The notes under the pieces: generated by a model
Told to the model about the DNA's origin: nothing
Databases searched by the model: none
What the model saw: only the letters and a program-made list of their open reading frames with translations
Program-made: the position numbers and the translations under genes
Shown here: positions 6,013 to 13,436 of the stretch, piece by piece
How the letters are laid out: each line of letters begins with the position of its first letter
Numbering within the stretch: position 1 is the stretch's first letter
Source: Bacillota bacterium
GTDB taxonomy: Bacteria > Bacillota > Clostridia > Christensenellales > SZUA-584
Length of the DNA stretch: 13,789 bases
Assembly: GCA_023396555.1 (NCBI GenBank)
Contig: JAEWWC010000259.1
Coordinates: 1-13,789, forward strand
Direction: 5' to 3'

Positions 6013-6672
6013 TTGCTTAAAGCGGTTTTGTTTGACATGGACGGGGTGCTGGTAGATTCGGAACCGGAGTATCAGAAGCTGGATATGCGGCTGGCCCGGG
6101 AGCTGGGATTCGAGCTGACGCCCGAGGAGCAGAGTCTGTATGTGGGTGTCAGCACAGTGGAGATGTGGCAGTCGATGCAGAAAAAGCATGGATTCGCCGA
6201 AGACCCGCTGGCGGTGGCACAGAAGGAAACGGCGCAGATGGCGCGCTATTACGAAAGCGGCGATTTATGTCCGTACCACGCATCGGTGGCGCTGCTGAAA
6301 AGCTGCGCGGCTGCGGGGCTCAAGGTGGCGGTGGCCACGTCTTCCGAGCATAAAAACGCCGAATGGGTGGTCCGGCGGCTGGGGCTGGCGGACATCGTGG
6401 ACGCCGTGGTGTCCAGCTGTATGACAGAACGGTCCAAGCCCGCGCCGGACATATTTCTGCTGGCGATGGAGCGGCTGGGCGTGGAAGGCACAGAATGCGT
6501 CGTCATTGAGGACGCGGACAACGGCGTTACTGCGGCGCGCGCGGCGGGTGCGGCCAAGGTGATCGGCATCCGGCACCCCATCGGGCGGCAGTCGCTGAAC
6601 GGCGCAGACCTCGTGGTGGATTCGTTGGAGGGCATCACAGTACAGGCACTAAGAGATATGCTTGAACAATAA
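6013..6672 (+). CDS. HAD-superfamily hydrolase, phosphoglycolate phosphatase/beta-phosphoglucomutase-like
   Basis: This is a cytoplasmic phosphatase or phosphomutase of HAD subfamily IA. All four motifs are present: DMDGVLVDSE with nucleophile Asp8 and acid/base Asp10, Thr109/Ser110 in VATSS, Lys142 in KPAPD, and IEDADNG (165-171) with the Mg-binding acids. Residues 14-90 form the helical cap expected of type C1. The phosphorylated substrate cannot be told from sequence. Translation starts at TTG 6013, seven bases after GGGAGG (6000-6005); no ATG or GTG start before the catalytic motif is available. It stands alone, with a possible operator upstream and a hairpin chain downstream. Confidence 0.9.
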   Translation: MLKAVLFDMDGVLVDSEPEYQKLDMRLARELGFELTPEEQSLYVGVSTVEMWQSMQKKHGFAEDPLAVAQKETAQMARYYESGDLCPYHASVALLKSCAAAGLKVAVATSSEHKNAEWVVRRLGLADIVDAVVSSCMTERSKPAPDIFLLAMERLGVEGTECVVIEDADNGVTAARAAGAAKVIGIRHPIGRQSLNGADLVVDSLEGITVQALRDMLEQ

Positions 6673-6727
6673 GGCGCATTATCTGCGAGTTTAACTTTTG
6701 ATCCTATAATATTGAATTGTTGGATTC

Positions 6728-6816
6728 TCAAGGGATGCGCCCCTTGAACGGTGGTATGGGGGCAGCGCCTCCACGGCCTTACACCTTTATCAAGGCTTGT
6801 GCGGGATACGCTCCGC
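6728..6816 (+). repeat. Chain of four short hairpins between HAD and ABC-F genes
   Basis: Four dyads follow one another: TCAAGGG/CCCTTGA (6728-6734, 6741-6747), GGGGGC/GCCTCC with one G-U (6758-6763, 6767-6772), GCCTT/AAGGC (6776-6780, 6792-6796) and GCGGG/TCCGC with one G-U (6801-6805, 6812-6816). The GC-rich first two resemble the intergenic repeats with GCGCCCC and GGGGGC cores often seen in clostridial genomes. Only one copy is in the window. It may be a REP-like element or a leader structure of the ABC-F gene. Confidence 0.45.
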
Positions 6817-6827
6817 TTTATTTTTTT
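6801..6827 (+). terminator. Probable intrinsic terminator after the HAD gene
   Basis: GCGGG and TCCGC form a five-pair stem with one G-U and a six-base loop, followed by TTTATTTTTTT (6817-6827). The stem is modest but the T-tract is good. It could end HAD transcripts or act as an attenuator of the ABC-F gene. Confidence 0.45.
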
Positions 6828-6839
6828 GCGCCGGTCGTG

Positions 6840-6845
6840 TATAAT
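6840..6845 (+). promoter_or_regulatory. -10 element for the ABC-F gene
   Basis: A perfect TATAAT lies 44 bases before the TTG start. No good -35 exists at 16-18 bp (the sequence there is TTTATT, inside the T-tract). A second perfect TATAAT at 6705-6710, upstream of the hairpins, also lacks a convincing -35. Which one is used is unresolved. Confidence 0.35.
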
Positions 6846-6888
6846 GGGGCGGGTTTTACCGATACGGCAGATTTTTGGAGGATAAGCG

Positions 6889-8820
6889 TTGGTCGCGCTG
6901 ACACTAAACAACATCAACAAGAGCTTCGGCGCGGACGAGGTGCTGAAGGACATATCGCTGGTGCTGACGGACGAGCAGCGGCTGGGTCTGGTGGGCCCCA
7001 ACGGCGCGGGCAAGACCACGCTTCTGCGCATCATCTGCGGCGAGATGGCCGCGGACAGCGGCAGCGTGAGCATCGCCAACCCAGCGGGGCTGGGATACCT
7101 CAGCCAGGAGGTGCCCGCCGGAACGGATGATACCGTTTGGGGTACCATGCTGGCTGTGTTCGACGACGTGTTCGCGATGGAGGAGCGCATGCGCGCCCTG
7201 GAGCACCGGATGGCGGAAGCCGCGGCGGACAGCGACGCGTGGCAACGTGTATCCCGCGAGTATGAGCGGGTGACACGGGCGTTTGAGGAAGCGGACGGCT
7301 ATGGGTACAAGAGTGCTATCGGCGGCGTGCTAAAAGGCTTGGGCCTCGGCGAGGAGATGTTCGAGCAGCGGGTTTCCACGCTGTCCGGCGGACAGCGCGC
7401 GCGGCTGGCGCTGGGGCGTTTGCTGCTCAAAAAGCCCACGCTGCTGCTGCTGGATGAGCCCACCAACCATCTGGATGCGGGCGCGATCGAATGGTTGGAG
7501 GGTTACCTCAAGAGCTGGCGCGGCGCGGTGATATTGGTGTCGCACGATCGCTGGTTCCTCGACCAGCTGTGTACGCACGTGGCCGGGCTGTACAACAACA
7601 AGCTGAGCGTGGAGATAGGCAACTACTCCGCGTTTGCGGCCAAGAGGCAGGAACAGCGGCGGCTGCAGCAGAAGGCGTATGAGCACAACCAGCGGGAGAT
7701 CAAACGGCAGGAAGCCGTGATCGAGCGGTATAAAACGTGGGGACGCTCGGGCGGCGGCAAGAACTTTATCAAAGCACAGGCGCGGGAACACCTGTTGGAA
7801 AAGATGGAACGCGTGGACCGCCCCGAGGCTGAACGGGCACGCATGACGCTGAAGCTGGACGGCGGTGCAACCGCGGAGGATGTGCTGATCGCGGAAGGCC
7901 TGTCCATGGCGTTTGGGGACAAGGCGCTGTTCGACGGGCTGGATATGCGTCTGTTCAAGGGCGACAGCGCGGCGCTGGTAGGCCCCAACGGCGTGGGTAA
8001 AACGACGCTGCTGCGCATCGTAGCGGGCAAACTGCTGCCGCAAGGCGGCAGCGTGACGCTGGGCGCGGGCGTGAAGCTGGGTTATTACGACCAGCTGCAG
8101 GAGGGCCTCAATGAGCGCTGCAGCGTGATCGAGGAATTGCGCGAGGCGTATCCGTCCAAGACGGATGCCGAGCTGCGCAACATACTGGCGGGGTTCCTGT
8201 TCTTCGGGGACGACGTGTTCAAGCTGGTATCGGCACTGTCAGGCGGCGAGAAGGGGCGACTGGCGCTGCTGAAGCTGATGATGGCGAGACCTGCGCTGCT
8301 GCTGCTGGACGAACCGACCAACCATCTGGACATGGACAGCCGCGAGGTGCTGGAGGACGCGCTGATCGATTTCGACGGCACGATACTGTTCGTCAGCCAC
8401 GACCGGTATTTCATCAACCGGGTGGCCGCCAGCGTGCTGGAGCTCAAGGACGGGGCGCTGACCGCGTTCGAAGGCAACTGGAGCGACTATCAGGCGGCGC
8501 TGGAGGCGCGCAAAACAGCGACGGCCCAGCCATATACAGACGACGGGCTGACGCGCACCGAAGCCACCAAGCGCCGGCGCGCGAGCCGCGAGGAGGAGCA
8601 GCGCGCGAAAGCGCAGAGGCTGCGGGTGGAGCAGATAGAGAAGGAAATCGTACAAGCGGAGACGCGGCTGAAGCAGATTGAAGAGACGCTGGCCGATCCG
8701 TCGGCACTGAGCGAGGCTGAAATCGTGGCACTGTCCGGCGAGCATGAAGCCGTGCAGCGGCAAATTGAGTCGTTGATGGAGCAATGGGAAGAAGCGCACG
8801 AGACGGCCTTAGGCGGCTAA
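6889..8820 (+). CDS. ABC-F family ribosome-associated ATPase
   Basis: The 643-residue soluble protein has two tandem ATPase domains and no membrane segments. Domain 1 has Walker A GPNGAGKTT (36-44), signature LSGGQ (165-169), Walker B with Glu190, and switch His219. Domain 2 has GPNGVGKTT (365-373), LSGGE (450-454), Glu475 and His504. The basic interdomain linker (about 250-320), which in this family reaches the ribosomal P-site tRNA, is present. A charged coiled-coil tail (about 558-635) recalls the Uup/YdiF/YfmR groups. ABC-F proteins act on ribosomes as translation factors or antibiotic protectants; the tail and context suggest a housekeeping type. TTG 6889 lies seven bases after GGAGG (6877-6881), and no other early start exists. 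It converges with fapA at a 10-base gap. Confidence 0.93.
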   Translation: MVALTLNNINKSFGADEVLKDISLVLTDEQRLGLVGPNGAGKTTLLRIICGEMAADSGSVSIANPAGLGYLSQEVPAGTDDTVWGTMLAVFDDVFAMEERMRALEHRMAEAAADSDAWQRVSREYERVTRAFEEADGYGYKSAIGGVLKGLGLGEEMFEQRVSTLSGGQRARLALGRLLLKKPTLLLLDEPTNHLDAGAIEWLEGYLKSWRGAVILVSHDRWFLDQLCTHVAGLYNNKLSVEIGNYSAFAAKRQEQRRLQQKAYEHNQREIKRQEAVIERYKTWGRSGGGKNFIKAQAREHLLEKMERVDRPEAERARMTLKLDGGATAEDVLIAEGLSMAFGDKALFDGLDMRLFKGDSAALVGPNGVGKTTLLRIVAGKLLPQGGSVTLGAGVKLGYYDQLQEGLNERCSVIEELREAYPSKTDAELRNILAGFLFFGDDVFKLVSALSGGEKGRLALLKLMMARPALLLLDEPTNHLDMDSREVLEDALIDFDGTILFVSHDRYFINRVAASVLELKDGALTAFEGNWSDYQAALEARKTATAQPYTDDGLTRTEATKRRRASREEEQRAKAQRLRVEQIEKEIVQAETRLKQIEETLADPSALSEAEIVALSGEHEAVQRQIESLMEQWEEAHETALGG

Positions 8821-8830
8821 TGAATATCAG

Positions 8831-10495
8831 CTACGATCTTGCTTCGCAGGATGTGGATACGATATCGCCGGTCCGATAATAGAACGTTACATATTCGTCT
8901 GATGTTTTTGTTATGGTCGAACACATGTTGATGCTCACCTTCACATTGGGATATATGGCCTTGAGTACATGCAGGCGGGCATGACTGAGTTCTTCTATTT
9001 TTTTCATGACAACTTCCAGCTCCGACACAGCCTCGGAATACTGCTGCTGGAACTGCTCTTTCGCAGCGGTTAGTTTCGGCAGAAGCTGCTGGCGGCCGGT
9101 TGCATCGCTTTTGGCCATGAGTACCCGGGTTGTCATGGCCACTTTGTCGAGCTGGGCCTTGGCTTCATCTCTGGTGGCTGTGAGCCTGGCGCATTGGGCA
9201 CGCATCTCGGCTGAAGCCCCAAGCTCGACCACGGTGAGTTCGTTTGAAGTGGAACCGACTGTGTTTGCGGTGATGACTCGACCGGCGCGGACAACGCCTC
9301 CGAGTATCCGGGCCCATTTACCCTGCATTTTGATAAAATCACCCGCGGTTACGCTGCAGTGTACGATAGAATCGGAGAATAAGCCGCCCTGTGCTTCCAC
9401 AGAGCTGCGCTCCAGAAATCTCGCCACGATATTGCCGCCCGCCTTAAGTTTGCCCTTGTCCATGCCCTGCATGCCGTTCTTAAGTATGATGTCTTTACCG
9501 GCGATAATGGTGGATGCTTCCACATAGCCGCCGACTTCCACCGTGCCGGACGCTTCTATGGTGAGCCCTGATATGACATTGCCCTTGACGGTTACATCGC
9601 CGTCAAATAGAATATTGCCTACTCCCATATCGACGTCGCCCGCAATCCGGAACGCATCCGCAACATCAATGCGGCCGTTGATATAGTCGACCCGGCCGCT
9701 TTTTGCGGCAATGAGGGTTTGTCCGTCTTCCGAAATACGGACGTTTTTGCCTTTGGGGAGCTTGGCATCGCGGCCTTTTTGAGCCGGTATTGTCTGTCCC
9801 TTCACGGTGCAGCCGTCCGCCCCTTCGCCGGGCTTGGTCAGCGTTGCGACCCCCGCGCCTTCCTTCACGCCTTCGAATACATTCAGGTTTTTATAGTCCG
9901 CGCTGCCGTCTTCTGCGATCTTGGGGGCATAGCTGCGCTGTGTATTGAACAACAGGACAACCTTGCCATCCTCGCCTTTCTCCATGGGTTTGCCGTTTGC
10001 TATACTGATTTCCTGATAATATAGTCTTTCCACGATCGCTGCTCTGACAGCGTCCTCATCCAGCCCGAAAGCGACGCCCCAATTTTCACGAATCGTTGCC
10101 AGCAGTTCTTCCGTATCCTGAACGCTGCCCGTTCCGCAGGGCGGCAGCAGCACCATTTTGGCCGACATCTCATCGCGTGTGACCGTCACAAAAACGGTAG
10201 TATCGGACGGCGGTTCCGGCTGCACGTCAGCGATGCGGATGCGCTCTTCATGCCGTCTTATGCGGATGAGTGGGCCGCCAATATCTGCGCCGACAATGTT
10301 TCTTCGGCTAAGATCGTATGATAAAACGGCGGGCTGAACGGGAATACCGCCGGCGTCTTCATAGGATACATTGAGGAACACGCCGTCTTCGGCATATTCC
10401 ACGACATAAGACGCGTTCTTCACAAAGGGTTGGTCCGTATTGCCACCGGTGTTTTGTACATCAATATTTTGATAGTTTTCATCAACATCAGGCAT
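8831..10495 (-). CDS. FapA/DUF342 family protein with beta-helix and coiled coil
   Basis: This 554-residue cytoplasmic protein belongs to the DUF342 family named after flagellar assembly protein A (FapA), a group with a polymer-like right-handed beta-helix. An N-terminal region (1-240) precedes a segment of repeating short strands with regular glycines (about 265-415, containing GNVISGLTIEASGTVEVGGY), then a coiled coil (about 425-505) and a short C-terminal beta part. No enzyme motif is seen. The ATG at 10495 follows AGGAGA by seven bases. It lies 106 bases downstream of the diguanylate cyclase in the same direction, and I found no clear promoter between them, so the two may be co-transcribed. 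No flagellar genes are in the window. Known FapA proteins affect polar flagella or the cell surface; its role here is unknown. Confidence 0.85.
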   Translation of the reverse strand: MPDVDENYQNIDVQNTGGNTDQPFVKNASYVVEYAEDGVFLNVSYEDAGGIPVQPAVLSYDLSRRNIVGADIGGPLIRIRRHEERIRIADVQPEPPSDTTVFVTVTRDEMSAKMVLLPPCGTGSVQDTEELLATIRENWGVAFGLDEDAVRAAIVERLYYQEISIANGKPMEKGEDGKVVLLFNTQRSYAPKIAEDGSADYKNLNVFEGVKEGAGVATLTKPGEGADGCTVKGQTIPAQKGRDAKLPKGKNVRISEDGQTLIAAKSGRVDYINGRIDVADAFRIAGDVDMGVGNILFDGDVTVKGNVISGLTIEASGTVEVGGYVEASTIIAGKDIILKNGMQGMDKGKLKAGGNIVARFLERSSVEAQGGLFSDSIVHCSVTAGDFIKMQGKWARILGGVVRAGRVITANTVGSTSNELTVVELGASAEMRAQCARLTATRDEAKAQLDKVAMTTRVLMAKSDATGRQQLLPKLTAAKEQFQQQYSEAVSELEVVMKKIEELSHARLHVLKAIYPNVKVSINMCSTITKTSDEYVTFYYRTGDIVSTSCEARS

Positions 10496-10601
10496 GTGGT
10501 TTCTCCTGTCAATTCCCTATATATTTAATATCGGTAAAAGTACAGGATATGTTTAGTGATTTAATACGGACGTACGATATGAGGTGGATATGCCGGCAAG
10601 A

Positions 10602-12146
10602 CTATATCATGATGCAGTTCTTACCCGCATCCTTTGCTTTATAAAGCATGTCGTCTGCGCGCTGGTATAATTGATTGAACGATTTGCCGCGGCCTGTGGC
10701 AAGTCCAATGCTGACTGTGACGTGCAGCAGCTGCTCCTGATATTCAAAAGTATGGTGCTCAATACCGCTTCTGAGCGTTTCAGCTGTTTTAAGGGCTTCA
10801 TCCGGGCTGATCCCGCTGATGAATATGGCAAACTCCTCGCCGCCGATGCGGCCCAGCAGATGCTGTCCGCTGAGCTTTTCAGCGACGCAGCCGCAGACCT
10901 CCTTGAGTACGTAATCGCCGGCTATATGACCGAAGCTGTCGTTAATTTTTTTAAAATCGTCGAGGTCGAAGAATATGAGGCAGACGTCGCGGTCGTTCCG
11001 CGCCAGCGCTTGATTCACCAGATCAATAAACGTATGGCGGTTATAGATGCCCAGCAGGCCGTCGCGTTCGGCGCGCAGCTTGAGCAGCTCGTTCTGTCTC
11101 CGCTGTTCGGTGACATCACGCAGCACAGATATCGTACCGATGGCTTTGTTCCTTTTTTTCGACAGCACATAGGTATCGCATTGCAAGTGGTACATGTCCC
11201 CGTTTAGTGTTTCAGACAGCTGAAACGAGCCGGCCTGACACTGAGCCAGCAAGCCGCGCCATTCCGGATAATGATCTGCCAGCAGCCGGTTGATGCCGGA
11301 CAGACATTCCGGTCCGCCGGTACAGTGCACGGAGCACAGATGTGACAGCATGCGGCAGCCTGCAGCGTTCGCATCGATCACTTCGCCTAGGGGCGATGCG
11401 ACCAGTATGCCGTCGCCAATCACGTTGAACGCCTCGTTGCGCGCGATGGGGAGCACCATCAGAAAATCGTATTGGAATATACCCAGCAGCATGGCGAGGC
11501 TGGCGAGCCCAAACATGGCTGAGATGGGGAGAAAAGGCAGTATCCGTTCACCTGATGTGACCTTGATCAGCGCGTAGACCACCGCAATGGCCATGCCCGT
11601 CATCGTGATCAGCACCTGTGTCCGCATTTTGTTGTTCGTCTTGACAGCGAAGACGATCAGGATGGCGAGAGCCGCCGCCATAATGATAAAGTTCGCCGAT
11701 ACCAGCATCCTCCCCAGCCAGGTGGAAGTGACGGTGACGACGTTGACGCCGCCGCTGCTCAAGAGCTGAACGCTTTCGCGCATCAGGTGCAGCCATGGGT
11801 CCGTGAAAATCAGAAGTATGCTCATGGTCTGGACGGCAAATACGAAGATGAGAAGCGGCTTTTTAATGTTGTTCAGCATTCCGGAATAAGTAACGGAAAA
11901 GGTGAGGCAGGCTGCGGGGGCGTAGAACACGCCGACCTGTGTGATGTTGCGCCACATCAGCTTCGCGGCAAAACTGTCGGCAAGCACTTCAGCAAAAGAG
12001 CTGACCGCCCAGAGAAACATGAAAGCGGCGGCAAGGCATAGCTGCAATGCGCCTGCGTTGGTTCTTTTTCTCCACGCATATATAATGACACTGGCGATCA
12101 GGACCAGAGATGCCGAGTGTATCAGTATTATTGGAAAGCTGTTCAA
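10602..12146 (-). CDS. Seven-helix/PAS/GGDEF membrane diguanylate cyclase
   Basis: This sensor probably makes cyclic di-GMP from two GTP. Residues 1-230 form about seven membrane helices of the histidine-kinase N-terminal 7TM type. A PAS-like region (about 236-346) follows, then the cyclase domain (about 358-514) with RDGLLGIYNR, metal-binding Asp394 in FFDLDDF, and the active-site motif GGEEF (435-439). The inhibitory RxxD site expected just before GGEEF is replaced by SGQH (426-429), so product inhibition is probably absent. Cys264, Cys271, Cys275 and Cys281 cluster in the PAS region and could bind metal or sense redox. The start is TTG 12146 with GAGG about 10 bases upstream; the next in-frame Met is residue 43, inside a helix. 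fapA follows in the same direction. Confidence 0.92.
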   Translation of the reverse strand: MNSFPIILIHSASLVLIASVIIYAWRKRTNAGALQLCLAAAFMFLWAVSSFAEVLADSFAAKLMWRNITQVGVFYAPAACLTFSVTYSGMLNNIKKPLLIFVFAVQTMSILLIFTDPWLHLMRESVQLLSSGGVNVVTVTSTWLGRMLVSANFIIMAAALAILIVFAVKTNNKMRTQVLITMTGMAIAVVYALIKVTSGERILPFLPISAMFGLASLAMLLGIFQYDFLMVLPIARNEAFNVIGDGILVASPLGEVIDANAAGCRMLSHLCSVHCTGGPECLSGINRLLADHYPEWRGLLAQCQAGSFQLSETLNGDMYHLQCDTYVLSKKRNKAIGTISVLRDVTEQRRQNELLKLRAERDGLLGIYNRHTFIDLVNQALARNDRDVCLIFFDLDDFKKINDSFGHIAGDYVLKEVCGCVAEKLSGQHLLGRIGGEEFAIFISGISPDEALKTAETLRSGIEHHTFEYQEQLLHVTVSIGLATGRGKSFNQLYQRADDMLYKAKDAGKNCIMI

Positions 12147-12207
12147 TATCAGATTACCTCACGCAATGCTTAAGATGTAATTCGCAATCCGCTTGCACAG
12201 CATTTAT

Positions 12208-12275
12208 AAATCAGAATCGTTCCGGCGAAACGCAATTTTCCTGCCTGATTTAAATAAATGGGTACATAAAATCAG
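12208..12275. repeat. Three AAATCAG heptamers upstream of the cyclase gene
   Basis: AAATCAG occurs at 12208-12214 and 12269-12275, and its reverse complement CTGATTT at 12245-12251; the last two form an inverted repeat with a 17-base gap. The 217-base gap holding them (12147-12363) contains no gene I can support and no recognisable c-di-GMP riboswitch. They may be regulator sites for the cyclase gene, but in AT-rich DNA such heptamers can arise by chance. Confidence 0.3.
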
Positions 12276-12363
12276 TCTGTTAACTGGGAGATGACTATGG
12301 CACCGCATATTGGGGACACAGAAAAAAGCCACAATGAATAGATGAGATATCAGAGAACGGGAA

Positions 12364-12828
12364 TTATCTCTTTATAACGGGAGTCCAAAGCTCGCATGCG
12401 CCGGCCACGTTCTCGGGATAGAACTCAAAATAGAAACCGTGGTTTTCATCCGGCGCATAGCCTGCACCTGGAATGGCAGTATAAAAGAATTCGGTCCACG
12501 CTTTCACAAGCTCGGTGCCTGCCGGAAGCCTTACCGCGGCGTATTGGGTGGCAGGAATATATTTGGCCAGTGCACCGGAAGGAGCCTCTGTGTCGGCATC
12601 CACCTCTTTGCCAAGCAATTAGAAAAAGCTTTTGTGCCCCTCCGAATACCACTCTAGGCCATAGTAACCGCTCCGGCATCCGGGGAGGGAAAGCAGCAAC
12701 TGTTCCTTCCCGGTCGTAAAGAAGTCGTGATACAGCGCGGCGATATCCGCGTCGTTGTTTTCCAGCGTCGTTTCCGCCGCAAAACCGCAAATATAAAAAG
12801 GATCGCGCAATACTGTTTGGACGGTCAT
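12364..12828 (-). pseudogene. GyrI-like effector-binding domain protein, broken by one in-frame stop
   Basis: The reading frame encodes a stand-alone GyrI-like/AraC effector-binding domain of about 154 codons, a family that binds small hydrophobic or drug-like molecules. The first 69 residues (ending YYGLEWYSEGHKSFF) run into TAA at 12619-12621. The same frame then continues with LLGKEVDADTEAP and ends with the family-typical FYFEFYPENVAGACELWTPV. A single base change would restore a full-length protein; a Tyr codon (TAT or TAC) is the likeliest ancestor given the aromatic residues there. The TTG right after the stop has no ribosome binding site, so re-initiation is unlikely. The ATG at 12828 follows AGGAG by seven bases. 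It lies 21 bases after ndk and is probably co-transcribed. A sequencing error remains possible. Confidence 0.75.
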
Positions 12829-12849
12829 ACCATACTCCTGAAATGTCGA

Positions 12850-13254
12850 TTATCCGAAAAACCGCTTTATTTCGATCTCCGCGTTTTCCGGCGAGTCCGA
12901 GCCGTGGATCAGGTTGAACCGGACGCAGTACGAAAGATCGCCGCGTATCGTTCCGGCCACGCGGTCCTCGAACTCTGTCGCGCCCATGAGCGCACGCGTG
13001 CCCATTACGACGTTCATGCCCTCCACGATCAGCGCCAGCACCGGTCCGGATGTCATGTATTCCACGATCTGCGGATAGTACGGCCGGCTCACCATGTGAG
13101 CATAGTGCTCGTCCAGTATCTCTTTGGACAAGCGCAACATTTTGGCGTCTGATATCCTGTATCCTTTTTTCTCGATGCGGGAGATTACTTCGCCCACCAG
13201 CCCTCTTTGGATGCAGTCGGGCTTGAGCATGATAAACGTTCTTTCGGTATCCAT
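12850..13254 (-). CDS. ndk: Nucleoside-diphosphate kinase
   Basis: Ndk transfers the gamma-phosphate between nucleoside triphosphates and diphosphates through a phosphohistidine, balancing NTP and dNTP pools. The 134-residue protein is of normal length. It starts with ERTFIMLKPD (Lys11), continues with QRGLVGEVISRIEKKGY, and has the active-site NLIHGSDSPE with His117. EYMTSGPVLALIVEG and GTIRGD are also as in the family. The ATG at 13254 is chosen for its AAGGAG seven bases upstream and the family N-terminus; an earlier in-frame ATG at 13302 adds 16 residues without support. It has its own promoter (13335-13363), lies downstream of the glyRS terminator, and is followed after 21 bases by the broken GyrI-like gene. 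Confidence 0.95.
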   Translation of the reverse strand: MDTERTFIMLKPDCIQRGLVGEVISRIEKKGYRISDAKMLRLSKEILDEHYAHMVSRPYYPQIVEYMTSGPVLALIVEGMNVVMGTRALMGATEFEDRVAGTIRGDLSYCVRFNLIHGSDSPENAEIEIKRFFG

Positions 13255-13334
13255 AATGCGCTCCTTGAATTGGTGCCCTGTAACAATGGGATATGTTTTC
13301 AAGTGTAGCCAGAATAAGGGTATCTACAGACATT

Positions 13335-13363
13335 ATTATATCTCTTGAATCAAACGGCGACAA
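13335..13363 (-). promoter_or_regulatory. ndk promoter
   Basis: On the minus strand TTGTCG (13358-13363) and a perfect TATAAT (13335-13340) are separated by 17 bp, giving a start near 13328 and a leader of about 75 nt before the ndk ATG. It lies just past the glycyl-tRNA synthetase terminator. Confidence 0.6.
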
Positions 13364-13376
13364 CCTTTATAGAGGC

Positions 13377-13414
13377 AAAAAAATACCGGATGAGGTTTGA
13401 TTCCCACCCGGTAT
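13377..13414 (-). terminator. Intrinsic terminator of the glycyl-tRNA synthetase gene
   Basis: On the minus strand ATACCGGGTGGG (13414-13403) pairs with CTCATCCGGTAT (13394-13383) in a 12-pair stem with two G-U pairs and an eight-base loop. A run of T follows (seven A on the plus strand, 13377-13383). It begins about 22 bases after the TGA and is the clearest terminator in the window. Confidence 0.9.
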
Positions 13415-13436
13415 GCCCTGTGTAATATGTTTACTG

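Noticed and set aside
6249..7190. A 313-codon antisense frame across the HAD and ABC-F genes
   Set aside because: Ser/Pro/Arg-rich mirror-frame product spanning two genes and the hairpin region, with no family likeness.
12147..12363. A c-di-GMP riboswitch before the diguanylate cyclase gene
   Set aside because: I looked for the GEMM-I core and its tetraloop/receptor arrangement and did not find them. The region shows only AT-rich short repeats.
12616..12618. Re-initiation at TTG directly after the stop in the GyrI-like gene
   Set aside because: No ribosome binding site precedes it, and the C-terminal half alone would not make the complete fold.
12446..13363. A 305-codon minus-strand frame overlapping ndk and the GyrI-like gene
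   Set aside because: It is a shifted frame of two recognisable genes and has no domain of its own.
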